Shown one piece after another: positions 28,413-36,144 of a stretch of 36,144 nucleotides of DNA (its first letter is position 1; every line of letters starts with the position of its first letter). Location: positions 1 to 36,144 of IMG/VR virus record IMGVR_UViG_3300034071_000260. One strand, 5' to 3'. The notes beneath the pieces were generated by a model, which made no database searches, had not been told where the DNA came from, and was given only the letters and a program-made list of their open reading frames with translations. The position numbers and the translations under genes are program-made. This DNA comes from a virus.

Positions 28413-29396
28413 TTATCCTAATAATTGTTCCCAGATCTTAGCAGCGTCTTTAACTCTGCCTGTTGCTCTGAGCTGTTGTTTGTTTCGCTTCATCTGATCT
28501 GTATTGGTAGATTTAACACCGTTACCAGATTTTAGCGTTCTTGGTGCTTCACTAACACGCTTTGTTACTTGCGGCTTAGATTGCTGTAATTTGTCGTATT
28601 GCATCGCCTTATACAATGTCAAAACGTGACGAGAGTCGATGACTTCAGCCAGCTCTTCATCAGAAAAACCTACTGTCTTAGCGAACCTACGCATATCACC
28701 GCGTAATTTTTCGCCTTTTTCTGGATCTGCATACTCAGGTAAAGCCTTAGCTAAAACTTCTGCCTGTTGAGATACAAACTGCTGTTTTTGCATAACCTGC
28801 TCCGCTTGTTGCTCTCTCGCAATTCGGTCACGTTCTGCCATTACCAGACTCATCTGTTTCTCTTGCTGCTGCATCTCTGCAACTCTTACTGCATATCCGA
28901 CAGGATCGTTTTCTTTCAGAGTCTCTAAGTCCTCTGGTTGATTTTGTGCAGACAGCACCTGCGCCAAAACCTGCAACCTCTCAGCATAGGCATCTCTCAT
29001 CTGCCTTGCCTCTAGCACAGCGTGAGCTTCTTGTTCTAAGATCTTACGTTGCTCTGCTAATTGTTGCGTCTTTTTGGTGTAGTCAACACCTTGTTGAGCA
29101 TAGTTGATTAATTCGTCTTCAGATAGCTCTAACTCTTCGCCATTAACTTTGATCTTAGCCAACTTCGGCTCATCTTGTTGTGGTTCTTCGTCAGAGTCTT
29201 CGTATGAATCATCTTCACTATAATCGTCAAGATCTTCTTCACCCTGTAGCTCTACTTCATCTCCTGATTCTGCTTCTGCTTGCCCTTGTTCGGGTGCTTC
29301 GTCATCACCTAGTAAGTTAAAGAAAGAACTTGCTGCTTCATTAATAGTGCCTAACGGCTGTTGATTTTCACTCCCAGAAGGGTTGGTGGTTTCCAT
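28413..29396 (-). CDS. Capsid scaffolding protein
   Basis: The 327-residue protein has a very acidic N-terminal third (GDEVELQGEEDLDDYSEDD), a long charged coiled coil through the middle (KKTQQLAEQRKILEQEAH and others) and a basic C-terminal end (RKNK-like MKRNKQQLRATG) that would bind capsid proteins. This arrangement is typical of internal scaffolds. It sits directly upstream of the capsid gene, with AAGGAAATAAATCG before ATG. Confidence 0.75.
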   Translation of the reverse strand: METTNPSGSENQQPLGTINEAASSFFNLLGDDEAPEQGQAEAESGDEVELQGEEDLDDYSEDDSYEDSDEEPQQDEPKLAKIKVNGEELELSEDELINYAQQGVDYTKKTQQLAEQRKILEQEAHAVLEARQMRDAYAERLQVLAQVLSAQNQPEDLETLKENDPVGYAVRVAEMQQQEKQMSLVMAERDRIAREQQAEQVMQKQQFVSQQAEVLAKALPEYADPEKGEKLRGDMRRFAKTVGFSDEELAEVIDSRHVLTLYKAMQYDKLQQSKPQVTKRVSEAPRTLKSGNGVKSTNTDQMKRNKQQLRATGRVKDAAKIWEQLLG

Positions 29397-29448
29397 CGAT
29401 TTATTTCCTTATTGCCAACTTCGCTTGGCTATACGTTTGATAAAATAT

Positions 29449-29679
29449 TTACCAAATCTTCCAGCGCTTCTCAATTATCTTCTTGTCAGCAGCCATAGCT
29501 TCTATACTTGAGTAGATTTGATTGTAAGCACTAATCATTTGGTAAGCATTCTCACGCTCACCTATATTTTCAGGAGTTGAGCTAACAATTTTGCTAACTT
29601 CAATCTCCTTCAGTTCGTTGAATAATTCTTTAAAATGCTCGCTATCAAGTAAGTTGATAGCCCACTCTGTTCTATTCAT
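29449..29679 (-). CDS. Small protein of unknown function in head region
   Basis: The 76-residue product is mostly helical, with WAINLLDSEHFKELFNELK near the start and a basic end. It overlaps the previous gene by 8 bases. It may assist portal or head assembly but no family is recognised. Confidence 0.5.
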   Translation of the reverse strand: MNRTEWAINLLDSEHFKELFNELKEIEVSKIVSSTPENIGERENAYQMISAYNQIYSSIEAMAADKKIIEKRWKIW

Positions 29680-30025
29680 TATTTGCGCCAGCGTTTCCTA
29701 ATAAACCTAAGAACCTACCAGCTCCAGCACTATTTGCTGGTGACATAGTAGATGAAAGTAGTGCAGACATTTGCTCTGGAGTAGATACCATAGGGAACAT
29801 CTCTTCTAGTGTTGGAGTTCCAACATTTTGATATGCCTGATTAGCCACTTGATTCATGATAGGAATCATAGAAAAGTCAGTAGTTCTTTGATCTTTACCA
29901 TTAACTTGCTTTCCAGTTAAGGCGTAATACATACCAGCCTGCGGATCAAAATATACATCTGGCTGTATATATGGAAACGGATTTGGCGTAGCAGGCGTTC
30001 TAGGGGTTTTTGCTTTTTTTCCCAT
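29672..30025 (-). CDS. Small head-region protein of unknown function
   Basis: The 117-residue product has a basic, proline-rich start (MGKKAKTPRTPATPNPFPY) and a Gly/Asn tail. AAGGA lies eight bases before ATG. It stands between portal and scaffold genes in the late operon. Function unknown. Confidence 0.55.
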   Translation of the reverse strand: MGKKAKTPRTPATPNPFPYIQPDVYFDPQAGMYYALTGKQVNGKDQRTTDFSMIPIMNQVANQAYQNVGTPTLEEMFPMVSTPEQMSALLSSTMSPANSAGAGRFLGLLGNAGANNE

Positions 30026-30038
30026 ATAAGTATTCCTT

Positions 30039-32129
30039 CTATTCTTCTGTATTTATATCATTATTTGCTATTTGCTGCAATGAAGTTAATGAGTTCATTA
30101 CAGAATCAAGTTGCATAGAGTCGTTAGATTGTTGAGCCTTAGCTGCATCAATCTGTAACTTCATCTGTTTGATAGCAATCTCGGCATTGTCTTTATAAGA
30201 TTTTTGCTCTAGCTCTAATTGTTTGCGAGCATTTTCAAGCTGCATCTTCTCGCGCTCTAATTCGTTCTTAGCGTTGTCAGTCTGTGCTTTAAGTTCTGCC
30301 TTAGCTCTTTCGATGTCAGCAAGCATCTGTGCAGCTTGTGCAGAAGGATCTTGTTGAGGCTGCGACGCTTGTTGCATGACTTGCATCTCTAACTCTGGCG
30401 TTATTGTGTTCAAGAATGAAGTTGTATCCTTAAAGCCAGCCATCTCCACCATGCGAGACAATGTTTTTTGATATTGACTGAGGCTTACCAATGGATTGTT
30501 AACGCCATACTGACTAATAATCTGTTCTTGTTTAGCCAAGATCATCTGTAGTGTCGCGATCTGCTCTTGACGGTTACCGTTGCCCAAGCCTACGTTAATT
30601 GTTACGTTGTATTGGTCTGACCACTCACGCGGATCAAAGTTAACCCACTCACCACGCAAGCGAACTGTCTGTTCACGATCTTGGTACTTGCATAATAGGT
30701 GCAATATACCTTTAAACAATGACTTAACACCAGTCTCAGCAAAAATACGAGCAATTAGCTCTAGCTTGCCAGTAGATTGTTGTGTCATCGCTGCAACTGC
30801 AGTCGCTGTAGTGTTTTGTAGGATAGATGGATCTAGACCTTGCTGCATGTCGCTAACGCCAGTGCGTTTGGCCTGTACAGAATCCAAGTACTCGAACATC
30901 GGGAAGGTTTGCGCTGCAGTATTCTGCACTGTTAGTTGTTGTACCGCGTTAATGTTTTTAGCGCGAATCACACCACCAGCAGTAGACGTTAATAAATCGT
31001 CATAGTTCACTTGACCTTCAACTGCAACAACGCGAGCATTGTTTGTTAGGTAAAGATTATCGAAAAGTTGACGTGTTAGTGTCGTTTTCTCAAGCTGGAT
31101 GTCCATTGTACGATCAGCAAGTGACTGACCAAAGAATTTGTGTGGGATAGGGATAGGGCATAGGCTGTGGAAAGGTACATAGTCGCACTCTTCCTGATCC
31201 AAGATGAACTCACCACCCATTACGATGCGATGTAATGAGTTGAAGCCTTCACCATTAAAGTCAGCCTTGATATAGCACTCAAAAATCTCAACTTCCTGCA
31301 TTGATGGATCATCAATTGGGATGTACTCTGGGATTTCACCGTTAGAATAACGAGCTAAACGCTCTGGTGCGTATGTTAAACGATCATATGCTGGGATTTG
31401 CTCAACAAGTTTGCGATCATAACCCATAGCAACTAGGTCTCCACGCGCTATAAAGCGTCTATGAGCGCAGAACTGTGCATCGTCAATGGTAGTAGCTCGC
31501 TTGTCGATAATAAACTCTTCTGGCGGCACTGTTTCAACGATAATACGGCTATAGTCTTCAGTTCTTTTGATCGTTACGTTGTAAGTATTGGCAACTGTGC
31601 CGTCATTTAATGTAATTTGGTTTACTTCTTGCTTGACAATCTCCCACTCACCGTCTGCGAGCATCATTGTTAGCTCGTCTTCGGTCAAATCTTTGTATGA
31701 TTCGCGTGTAGTGTCTTTATTTGACTGCCAGTAGGCTTTAACAATGCCCACTTTTTGCATTAATGCGTCTTTAAACCAGTTATGCAGGATCAAGAAGCCG
31801 TCATTTTGCTTATAGAACACCCAGTTTGCTAGTTCACTAGCCTGTTTTGCGAACTTTTCGTCACCATCTTTGACTGGCTCGAACTGTACAGCGTCTTCGT
31901 TGCTAGTAAATACACGAATAAGTTGAGGTAATGCACCATCAATGGCTTCTGCAACCTCACCAGTGACAATCTGAGACTTGCCATCAATCTCATTGCCGTA
32001 TGGATTACGCAAATAAGCATTTAATGCCTCTGCCCTAGCCTCAACTGTTTCTGTTTCAAGATAACCAATAGCGTTATCAATCTCCATTCGCAGTAGGACT
32101 TTAATTTCTTCTTCGCTTGTTCTTGCCAT
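30039..32129 (-). CDS. Portal protein
   Basis: The 696-residue protein is a podovirus-type portal: YLRNPYGNEIDGKSQIVTGE and VEDAL-like DGALPQLIRVFTSNEDAVQF in the first 90 residues, a central body with PPEEFIIDKRAT, and a C-terminal coiled coil (LKAQTDNAKNELEREKMQL). It makes the 12-mer at the packaging vertex. I chose ATG at 32129, which forms TAATG with the terminase stop; an upstream GTG at 32141 would add four residues. The Gln-rich end resembles P22-like portal barrels. Confidence 0.85.
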   Translation of the reverse strand: MARTSEEEIKVLLRMEIDNAIGYLETETVEARAEALNAYLRNPYGNEIDGKSQIVTGEVAEAIDGALPQLIRVFTSNEDAVQFEPVKDGDEKFAKQASELANWVFYKQNDGFLILHNWFKDALMQKVGIVKAYWQSNKDTTRESYKDLTEDELTMMLADGEWEIVKQEVNQITLNDGTVANTYNVTIKRTEDYSRIIVETVPPEEFIIDKRATTIDDAQFCAHRRFIARGDLVAMGYDRKLVEQIPAYDRLTYAPERLARYSNGEIPEYIPIDDPSMQEVEIFECYIKADFNGEGFNSLHRIVMGGEFILDQEECDYVPFHSLCPIPIPHKFFGQSLADRTMDIQLEKTTLTRQLFDNLYLTNNARVVAVEGQVNYDDLLTSTAGGVIRAKNINAVQQLTVQNTAAQTFPMFEYLDSVQAKRTGVSDMQQGLDPSILQNTTATAVAAMTQQSTGKLELIARIFAETGVKSLFKGILHLLCKYQDREQTVRLRGEWVNFDPREWSDQYNVTINVGLGNGNRQEQIATLQMILAKQEQIISQYGVNNPLVSLSQYQKTLSRMVEMAGFKDTTSFLNTITPELEMQVMQQASQPQQDPSAQAAQMLADIERAKAELKAQTDNAKNELEREKMQLENARKQLELEQKSYKDNAEIAIKQMKLQIDAAKAQQSNDSMQLDSVMNSLTSLQQIANNDINTEE

Positions 32130-33424
32130 TATATGATCCACTTAGTGTTAATGTTTAAGGGTTTGCTCCAAGAGTGGTCTGTCTCCACCAATCCTACAGC
32201 AAGGTATCTCATTGAGTCTGCTGCGTGTGAACACCAATCATGTAGCGGTCTGTCATAAAATACGTTACGCTTCTCATCATACTCTCTGCGATAGTTACGC
32301 AATGCAGAAAGCCCCTGTTTAGTTTTCTCTTGATCAAACCAGCATCTAGGTAGCAGTTTTCTTACTGCTTGAATACCGTCTGCAACTGATAATCTAGGTG
32401 CAACTGTAATCTCTAGCCCTGCGTCAATCAACATCTCTTTACGAGACTTGCCAGATCCTAGCTCTCTAACCTCAACGTCATGCGGAAGGATTTGCTCTGC
32501 ATCTGAGTAGCCTCGTTCGCGTAGCCAGCTAACATAGTAGTCTAGACCAACGCCATGATTCTCACAGAAGTCAATGAGCCTTACCTCTTTACCTATTAGT
32601 TGGGCAACCCAGATAGCAGTAGAGTCACTAATACCCAAATCCCAAGCGCATACAGTACGGGAGAGTGTCTCGTTAGGAATCTTTGTAATTCTCTCTTGCT
32701 CTTCGGCTTCATTTATTAGCCCACCGTAAAATGCGCCTTCAACTGGTGCATCAAAGCTACATTCATATTCTTGGCGATACTTGTCATCGCCCATCTCTTG
32801 TTTGGCTGCAGCAAGTTCTGATGCGTCTAAAATCTTGGTCTCACTAGCCTTAAACTCTAAGAACTGCCAGCCGTTACCTTCTTTACCACGCTCTTTAAAG
32901 TCAGCAAAGTGGTTGTTACCCTTTGGCGTACCAATGAATAAACACCAGCCCTTGCGATCAGTTAGTGCAGGTCTAATAATATCTGTCCAGATTTTAGGGT
33001 TCTGGTCACCAATCTCATCAAGTACCACGCCATCAAAGTATTGACCGCGCAATGACTCAGCATTCTCAGATCCGTACAGGCTGATACGTCTGCCTAAGAA
33101 GTCCACTCGCAGCTCGGCAATGTTTACCTTAGCTCCAAGTGGTCTCGTGTACTCAACCAAGTAATCCCAAGCAATACGTTTAGCCTGTGCATAAGTTGGT
33201 GCGATATAACCGTATCTTGGGTTAGGCATGTCGTTGTTTAATGCCCTGTCAACAAGCTCCATGATTGCGGATACAGTTTTACCCATACGACGATGGGCAA
33301 CAACTACAACAAACCTTGACTCCCTCATTGCTGCATGTATTCTGCTTTGAGGTTCTCGAGGTCTGTATCCTAAGTCAATCTCTTCCTGCTCTTCGTACTC
33401 TTCTACATCACTTAGGTCTGTCAT
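32129..33424 (-). CDS. terL: Terminase large subunit
   Basis: The 431-residue protein has the ATPase and nuclease motifs: Walker A AHRRMGKT at 43-50, Walker B VVLDE at 133-137, coupling motif FIGTP at 163-167, and the RNase H-like nuclease start CAWDLGISDS with D262. Later acidic residues are expected in the LHDWCSHAADSMRYL end. It packages DNA into the prohead. I chose ATG at 33424 with AGGGA upstream, overlapping the small-subunit gene by 17 bases, over a start at 33469 with weak site. Confidence 0.9.
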   Translation of the reverse strand: MTDLSDVEEYEEQEEIDLGYRPREPQSRIHAAMRESRFVVVVAHRRMGKTVSAIMELVDRALNNDMPNPRYGYIAPTYAQAKRIAWDYLVEYTRPLGAKVNIAELRVDFLGRRISLYGSENAESLRGQYFDGVVLDEIGDQNPKIWTDIIRPALTDRKGWCLFIGTPKGNNHFADFKERGKEGNGWQFLEFKASETKILDASELAAAKQEMGDDKYRQEYECSFDAPVEGAFYGGLINEAEEQERITKIPNETLSRTVCAWDLGISDSTAIWVAQLIGKEVRLIDFCENHGVGLDYYVSWLRERGYSDAEQILPHDVEVRELGSGKSRKEMLIDAGLEITVAPRLSVADGIQAVRKLLPRCWFDQEKTKQGLSALRNYRREYDEKRNVFYDRPLHDWCSHAADSMRYLAVGLVETDHSWSKPLNINTKWII

Positions 33425-33656
33425 TAGCAATCCCTGTGATGACTTTGAGTGCGACTGGGTTATCGTCATTGCCAGTAAGCTCTACTGATTGTAGATCTGG
33501 TATAGTTTTCTTGAGTAGTAACTCAATAGCCCTAATGCGACTGGCTGACAATTCAATATCGCCCATCGCGTGGCTTTCTAATAGTCCAATGAGTACGGAG
33601 GCTTGAATCCTTGCTCGTACTTCATCTTGATGTTTTGTTCTTATTCTAGCTGCCAT
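33408..33656 (-). CDS. terS: Terminase small subunit
   Basis: The 82-residue protein is short for a small terminase. It begins with a basic region (MAARIRTKHQDEVRARI), then IQASVLIGLLESHAMGDIELSASRIRAIELLLKKTIPDLQ, a helical segment commonly seen in small terminases of short-tailed phages, and then a variable end. It binds the packaging start site. The stop overlaps the large-subunit gene. The ribosome site lies inside a hairpin at 33660-33681. Confidence 0.75.
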   Translation of the reverse strand: MAARIRTKHQDEVRARIQASVLIGLLESHAMGDIELSASRIRAIELLLKKTIPDLQSVELTGNDDNPVALKVITGIANDRPK

Positions 33657-33659
33657 AAT

Positions 33660-33681
33660 ATCACTCCCGAAGGTTGGTGAT
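33660..33681 (-). promoter_or_regulatory. Hairpin hiding the terS ribosome site
   Basis: On the minus strand ATCAC pairs with GTGAT and CC pairs with GG around a TTCG tetraloop. The GGGAG Shine-Dalgarno of terS lies on the 3' arm of this hairpin, so folding could reduce terS translation. Confidence 0.45.
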
Positions 33682-33688
33682 CCTTTTG

Positions 33689-34390
33689 TTATTCAAAAAG
33701 TAAAACCTGTTCTTTTTTCTTTGGTTGTTGTAGTAATCCAAGATTAATATTTACTGGCATCGATCTTCCGAATGTCTCGCCAACAATATGCGCTGCCGCA
33801 AAAGGCTTAGACCAGTTCTTGTAATCTTCCATTTTCATCCCTTTAGGGAAGTCATAGGTGTCTGTAATAACAGTGTTGCCAGATGGATCTTGCTTGTAAA
33901 ACGATCTTCCTACCACGTTTGACATTGCTATAGCAGGATCAATAAAGTGTGAAGACATTGGAGTGTTACCAATGCCATATCCTTTGTACATTTTATCCAC
34001 AGGATAATCAAAGTATTGAACTGACGGTGACATATTTCTTACCGTTTGCTCTCTTTCAATTCCAGCCTTAACCATACTTGGCGCAAAAACAGATTTAACC
34101 ATCTTATCTTGAGGCATAGCTTCTATCTTTTTTAAGTAGTTAGCATATGTCTGATCTTGACTATTATCGAATGCTCTTTGCATTGCAGTCTCTGTTGCGC
34201 CCTTCATTGCTTTGCGCTCTGCAGCAGTAAAATCTTTTTCTGTAATCTCTTTTGGATTGAATATACTTTGCGCTAACATCCTTGCACTAGCAGGAACTGG
34301 CGCTTTTGGAATTGGCATAGGAATAAGTGATGGGACATTATATGCCCCAAGTTCCCATATGCTTTTAAAGTTATCCAGCAATCCAGCCAT
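33689..34390 (-). CDS. Late protein of unknown function
   Basis: The 233-residue protein begins MAGLLDNFKSIWELG and has a Pro-rich middle (LIPMPIPKAPVPASA) and an Arg/Lys-rich C-terminus (PKKKEQVLLFE). It contains no recognised enzyme motif. It lies directly upstream of the small terminase and is probably packaged or involved in assembly. Composition resembles the internal proteins at 10374-17793. Function unknown. Confidence 0.55.
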   Translation of the reverse strand: MAGLLDNFKSIWELGAYNVPSLIPMPIPKAPVPASARMLAQSIFNPKEITEKDFTAAERKAMKGATETAMQRAFDNSQDQTYANYLKKIEAMPQDKMVKSVFAPSMVKAGIEREQTVRNMSPSVQYFDYPVDKMYKGYGIGNTPMSSHFIDPAIAMSNVVGRSFYKQDPSGNTVITDTYDFPKGMKMEDYKNWSKPFAAAHIVGETFGRSMPVNINLGLLQQPKKKEQVLLFE

Positions 34391-34533
34391 TATTTTTTCT
34401 TTTGGAACTTGTCCATAGCTTCTGTAATTAACTTGTCTGTAGTCTGTGCAGGCTTAACAGGCTTCACTGGATGGAACTTGCCACCAGACCATAACTTGTC
34501 CATCTTTTCTGCAATCTTGTTGTAGTCACGCAT
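34390..34533 (-). CDS. 47-residue basic protein
   Basis: A Lys-rich product (KIAEKMDKLWSGG, then FHPVKPVKPAQ, ending DKFQKKK) overlaps its neighbours by TAATG on one side and a stop/start touch on the other. Too short for most cut-offs but coupling on both sides supports it. Function unknown. Confidence 0.5.
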   Translation of the reverse strand: MRDYNKIAEKMDKLWSGGKFHPVKPVKPAQTTDKLITEAMDKFQKKK

Positions 34534-34697
34534 TATTTTTTGCCTTTCTTAGCAACGCCTGCCTCTGATAAAGCAATTGCAATTGCCTGCTTCTTATTCT
34601 TTACAACTTTACCGCCTTTGCCAGAGTGCAAGCTCTTGTCTTTATATTCGCCCATTACCTTGCTGATCTTTTCAGCTACTTTATCCATGTTACGCAT
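34533..34697 (-). CDS. Small basic DUF6496-like protein
   Basis: The 54-residue protein has ISKVMGEYKDKSLHSGKGGK then VVKNKKQAIAIALSEAG, a pattern recurring in short phage proteins (DUF6496), with no known function. I chose ATG at 34697, where GGAG lies seven bases upstream, over a further in-frame start at 34715. The high Lys content suggests DNA contact. Confidence 0.6.
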   Translation of the reverse strand: MRNMDKVAEKISKVMGEYKDKSLHSGKGGKVVKNKKQAIAIALSEAGVAKKGKK

Positions 34698-35088
34698 AAT
34701 CACTCTCCATCTCATCTTCTGGGGTTTCGTATTCTTTCTCTTCCCATACGCTGCATACGCGAGAGTTATGGCAGATAAAGTCTAGCTTATGACAATAGCC
34801 ACGCTGTGCTTGACCGTCATATAGATCGTACTTGTTCAATGGAATCGCTTCCATCGCTTCTAGCATGCTTGGTGTGTTTTCGTAGTATTCGCAATTGCCG
34901 CAACGTCTGCGCTTTGCTTGATCTGGTGTGATGCGCCACATGTCAGCCATCTTTTTCCAGTAGGCTGTGTTAGGCAATGATGGGTTTTGTGGTGCTAATG
35001 CATAGTTCTTGATTGCATTCTCTGTATTCTTTGCAATCTCTTTGGCAGATGGGATTGTGGTTTTAGTATCTAGTAAGCCTTTAATCAT
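34690..35088 (-). CDS. Cys-rich, probable zinc-binding protein
   Basis: The 132-residue protein carries CGNCEYY (C-x2-C near residue 63) and then GYCHKLDFICHNSRVC, so four to five cysteines that could hold one or two zinc ions. The rest is helical. It occurs next to small unknown late genes; the pattern suggests nucleic-acid or protein binding. Overlap with the previous 31-residue gene is ATGA. Confidence 0.55.
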   Translation of the reverse strand: MIKGLLDTKTTIPSAKEIAKNTENAIKNYALAPQNPSLPNTAYWKKMADMWRITPDQAKRRRCGNCEYYENTPSMLEAMEAIPLNKYDLYDGQAQRGYCHKLDFICHNSRVCSVWEEKEYETPEDEMESDYA

Positions 35089-35180
35089 ATATCTGCCTCA
35101 GTTGAATTTAGGAGATTTTCATGGGCAAGCCATCTCGGAGCTTGGATGTATCTAGTATTCATCATAACGTAGGTGATCAT
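35085..35180 (-). CDS. 31-residue protein, coupled to next gene
   Basis: The product begins MITYVMMNTRYIQAPRWLAH and ends EADI. Its stop overlaps the next start as ATGA, which argues it is translated, although the ribosome site (GGGATAACGAGAG) is modest. No function recognised. Confidence 0.35.
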   Translation of the reverse strand: MITYVMMNTRYIQAPRWLAHENLLNSTEADI

Positions 35181-35218
35181 CTCTCGTTATCCCACGATTG
35201 CCGTTGCGGATCAGGCAA

Positions 35219-35305
35219 CTAGCAATATTCTAAAGTGATAGGCTTCATCGCGCTTGGTCGCATCCACCTATCGAAGTCCAAGTAAACTCGGAGAAGAGTT
35301 ACCAT
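35219..35305 (-). CDS. Possible 28-residue protein
   Basis: This short frame reads MVTLLRVYLDFDRWMRPSAM and ends LEYC. It follows directly after the candidate late promoter. No ribosome site is seen before its ATG, and a GATAGG/CCTATC hairpin overlaps it, so the sequence may instead be a structured leader. Reported with low confidence. Confidence 0.3.
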   Translation of the reverse strand: MVTLLRVYLDFDRWMRPSAMKPITLEYC

Positions 35306-35318
35306 TGCTGGTAAACCG

Positions 35319-35348
35319 AATATATCACAGACTCGTTCCGTCTGTCAA
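35319..35348 (-). promoter_or_regulatory. Candidate late promoter with embedded dyad
   Basis: On the minus strand TTGACA (35348-35343, consensus -35), 18 bases, then TATATT (35324-35319). The inverted repeat ACAGACTCGTTCCGTCTGT (35327-35345) fills the spacer, so a regulator bound there would block or bend the promoter. It lies in the end of the 129-residue gene and just before the late block. Confidence 0.6.
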
Positions 35349-35714
35349 TCTCTTGTCTATCAATGACGCGTATCCAGCAATATCATGCCAAGAGTCAGCA
35401 TAATTAGGATCTCCGTTAAGAATCCTAGCTATCTTGTGCTGAATCATGTCCAGAGCTTCTTTCTGATCATATGACAGGTCAAACCAGTTTTGCGTATTGT
35501 GCATATACTGCTTTAGCATCTGGGCAATCATTGCGTGATCTGCAAATTTACCATATCGACAGCCACGCTCGTTTAAAGTTTCATCAACTTGTTTTGTATT
35601 CTTAGGCACAGGCAAGCCAGCTTCTGCAAGCGCTGCATCTGTACGCTTAAAGAATGAGTCCCATTCTCTCTCTTCGTCTTCGTTCCACACTTGGTCAGTT
35701 GTGATTGGTTTCAT
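35325..35714 (-). CDS. DUF6378-like protein
   Basis: The 129-residue protein contains CRYGKFADHAMIAQMLKQYM, then YDQKEALDMIQHKIARILNG, then ADSWHDIAGYASLIDKRL, the signature of a phage family (DUF6378) that looks like a shortened MazG-like nucleotide pyrophosphatase fold; the acidic residues E and D on the helices agree with this. Function unproven. I chose ATG at 35714 with GGAAC upstream over an earlier start at 35789, since the latter overlaps the preceding gene. Confidence 0.65.
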   Translation of the reverse strand: MKPITTDQVWNEDEEREWDSFFKRTDAALAEAGLPVPKNTKQVDETLNERGCRYGKFADHAMIAQMLKQYMHNTQNWFDLSYDQKEALDMIQHKIARILNGDPNYADSWHDIAGYASLIDKRLTDGTSL

Positions 35715-35730
35715 TGGTAAGTTCCATAAG

Positions 35731-35922
35731 TTAATTGGATTTAATGTAAGGGTGTGCCATTGTATATGTTTGTGGTTTGTATTTTCCATGAACTGTATTA
35801 TCTATCTGTCCATAAGTTATTGTTCTACGTTCTCCACAATGGCAACAAGTTTCTGGTGATTGCGGTGGATTTGACGTTAATAAAGTTCCATTGTTATGCC
35901 AGCAATGATTACAATTATCCAT
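35731..35922 (-). CDS. Small zinc-ribbon phage protein
   Basis: The 63-residue protein has CNHCWHNNG at the start, then TSNPPQSPETCCHCGERR, so two C-x2-C pairs likely bind zinc. The WHNNGTLLTSNPP pattern recurs in short phage proteins. AGAGGTGTTAA precedes ATG and its start overlaps the preceding gene by 8 bases. Function unknown. Confidence 0.6.
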   Translation of the reverse strand: MDNCNHCWHNNGTLLTSNPPQSPETCCHCGERRTITYGQIDNTVHGKYKPQTYTMAHPYIKSN

Positions 35923-36085
35923 TTAACACCTCTAAAATATAATCCATAGATACTGATTTGCCTTTTGATGCTAGTGCTGGCATTGGATGCAAACCTTTTG
36001 TTTTGCTACAGTAAAATAATCTTATATGCACTTTCTTTCCATCAACTAAGATTGTCACTTCTTTTACGTTTTTGTAATCATCCAT
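35915..36085 (-). CDS. Small protein of unknown function, at the genome junction
   Basis: The 56-residue protein begins MDDYKNVKEVTILVDGKKVH and is a short beta-rich basic product. It is complete only at this end; its start repeats at 1-68. The Ref-like gene lies immediately upstream, overlapping by 8 bases, so the operon runs unbroken through the window ends. Confidence 0.55.
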   Translation of the reverse strand: MDDYKNVKEVTILVDGKKVHIRLFYCSKTKGLHPMPALASKGKSVSMDYILEVLNG

Positions 36086-36144
36086 TCAATAGATCCAGTT
36101 GTTTATTTAGCAGTTCTACCTCACTCATGCCAACAGACTGCTCA
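36018..36144. repeat. Terminal direct repeat, right copy
   Basis: Exact copy of 1-127. It includes the start of the 56-residue gene and the last codons of the Ref-like gene (36078-36144, minus strand, incomplete here). Removing one copy gives a circular genome of 36,017 bases. Confidence 0.95.

Noticed and set aside
30580-31005. 141-codon plus-strand frame inside the portal gene
   Set aside because: It is Cys/Ser-rich with no domain and lies opposite a strongly conserved portal sequence.
35116-35233. Plus-strand 33-codon frame with AGGAGATTTTC before ATG
   Set aside because: It has a fair ribosome site but lies opposite the late operon, overlaps the coupled minus-strand 31-codon frame, and no rightward promoter is evident.
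1-36144. CRISPR array, insertion sequence or integrase/attachment site
   Set aside because: No regular direct repeats with spacers, no transposase and no recombinase signature were seen on either strand.

Overview
The window is the linearised assembly of one circular, A+T-rich phage genome. The first 127 bases recur exactly as the last 127 (1-127 = 36018-36144), so about 36,017 bases are unique. The head and tail proteins (large terminase, roughly 700-residue portal, DUF5309-type capsid protein, P22 gp4-like adaptor, gp10-like tail hub, a run of Ala/Gly-rich internal proteins, no tape measure or tail-tube genes) indicate a short-tailed, podovirus-like phage of a Gram-negative host. No integrase, repressor, DNA polymerase, RNA polymerase or reverse transcriptase was seen, and no tRNA was recognised.

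The host is probably a PQQ-using methylotroph, perhaps a small freshwater Methylophilaceae type. The basis is a 23-codon gene at 8791-8862 (minus strand) with a perfect ribosome binding site, whose product matches PqqA, the ribosomal precursor peptide of the methanol-dehydrogenase cofactor pyrroloquinoline quinone. It keeps the Glu and Tyr that are crosslinked to make PQQ. No other pqq gene is present, so the peptide would feed the host's PqqB-E enzymes. This is the most striking content of the window. The gene has its own promoter, dyad-rich control region and structured 3' RNA.

Layout. (1) 4684 leftward to 1, continuing across the junction to 35325: leftward early and middle genes, densely packed with start/stop overlaps. 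They encode a DUF1064 nuclease, a DUF4373-like replication protein, a 2OG-Fe(II) oxygenase, a NinB-like recombination protein, a string of 44-75 residue proteins, a LuxR-type HTH protein and a Ref-like HNH nuclease. (2) 4709-8642 rightward: small proteins, a Rad52-like annealing protein (DUF1071), SSB, an SPFH/prohibitin-like membrane protein and a small winged-helix-like protein. (3) 8642-9044: the pqqA control island, opposing both rightward blocks. (4) 9111-10363 rightward: an ArdC-like antirestriction protein and two unknowns, ended by a strong terminator at 10352-10376. (5) 35305 leftward to 10374: the late region (packaging, head, fibres, tail, internal proteins, lysis cassette).

Control. 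Three sigma70-like promoters (leftward 4313-4340, rightward 4732-4759 and 9017-9044) share TTGCA, a 16-base spacer and TATARTYA, which suggests coordinated early transcription by the host polymerase. A consensus-like leftward promoter at 35319-35348 has an inverted repeat between its -35 and -10 boxes and is the best candidate for a regulated late promoter. Replication and recombination look host-dependent: a replication organiser, SSB, annealing protein, NinB, Ref and an endonuclease, but no polymerase or helicase.

All calls come from reading the sequence and remembered family features. No database search was run.
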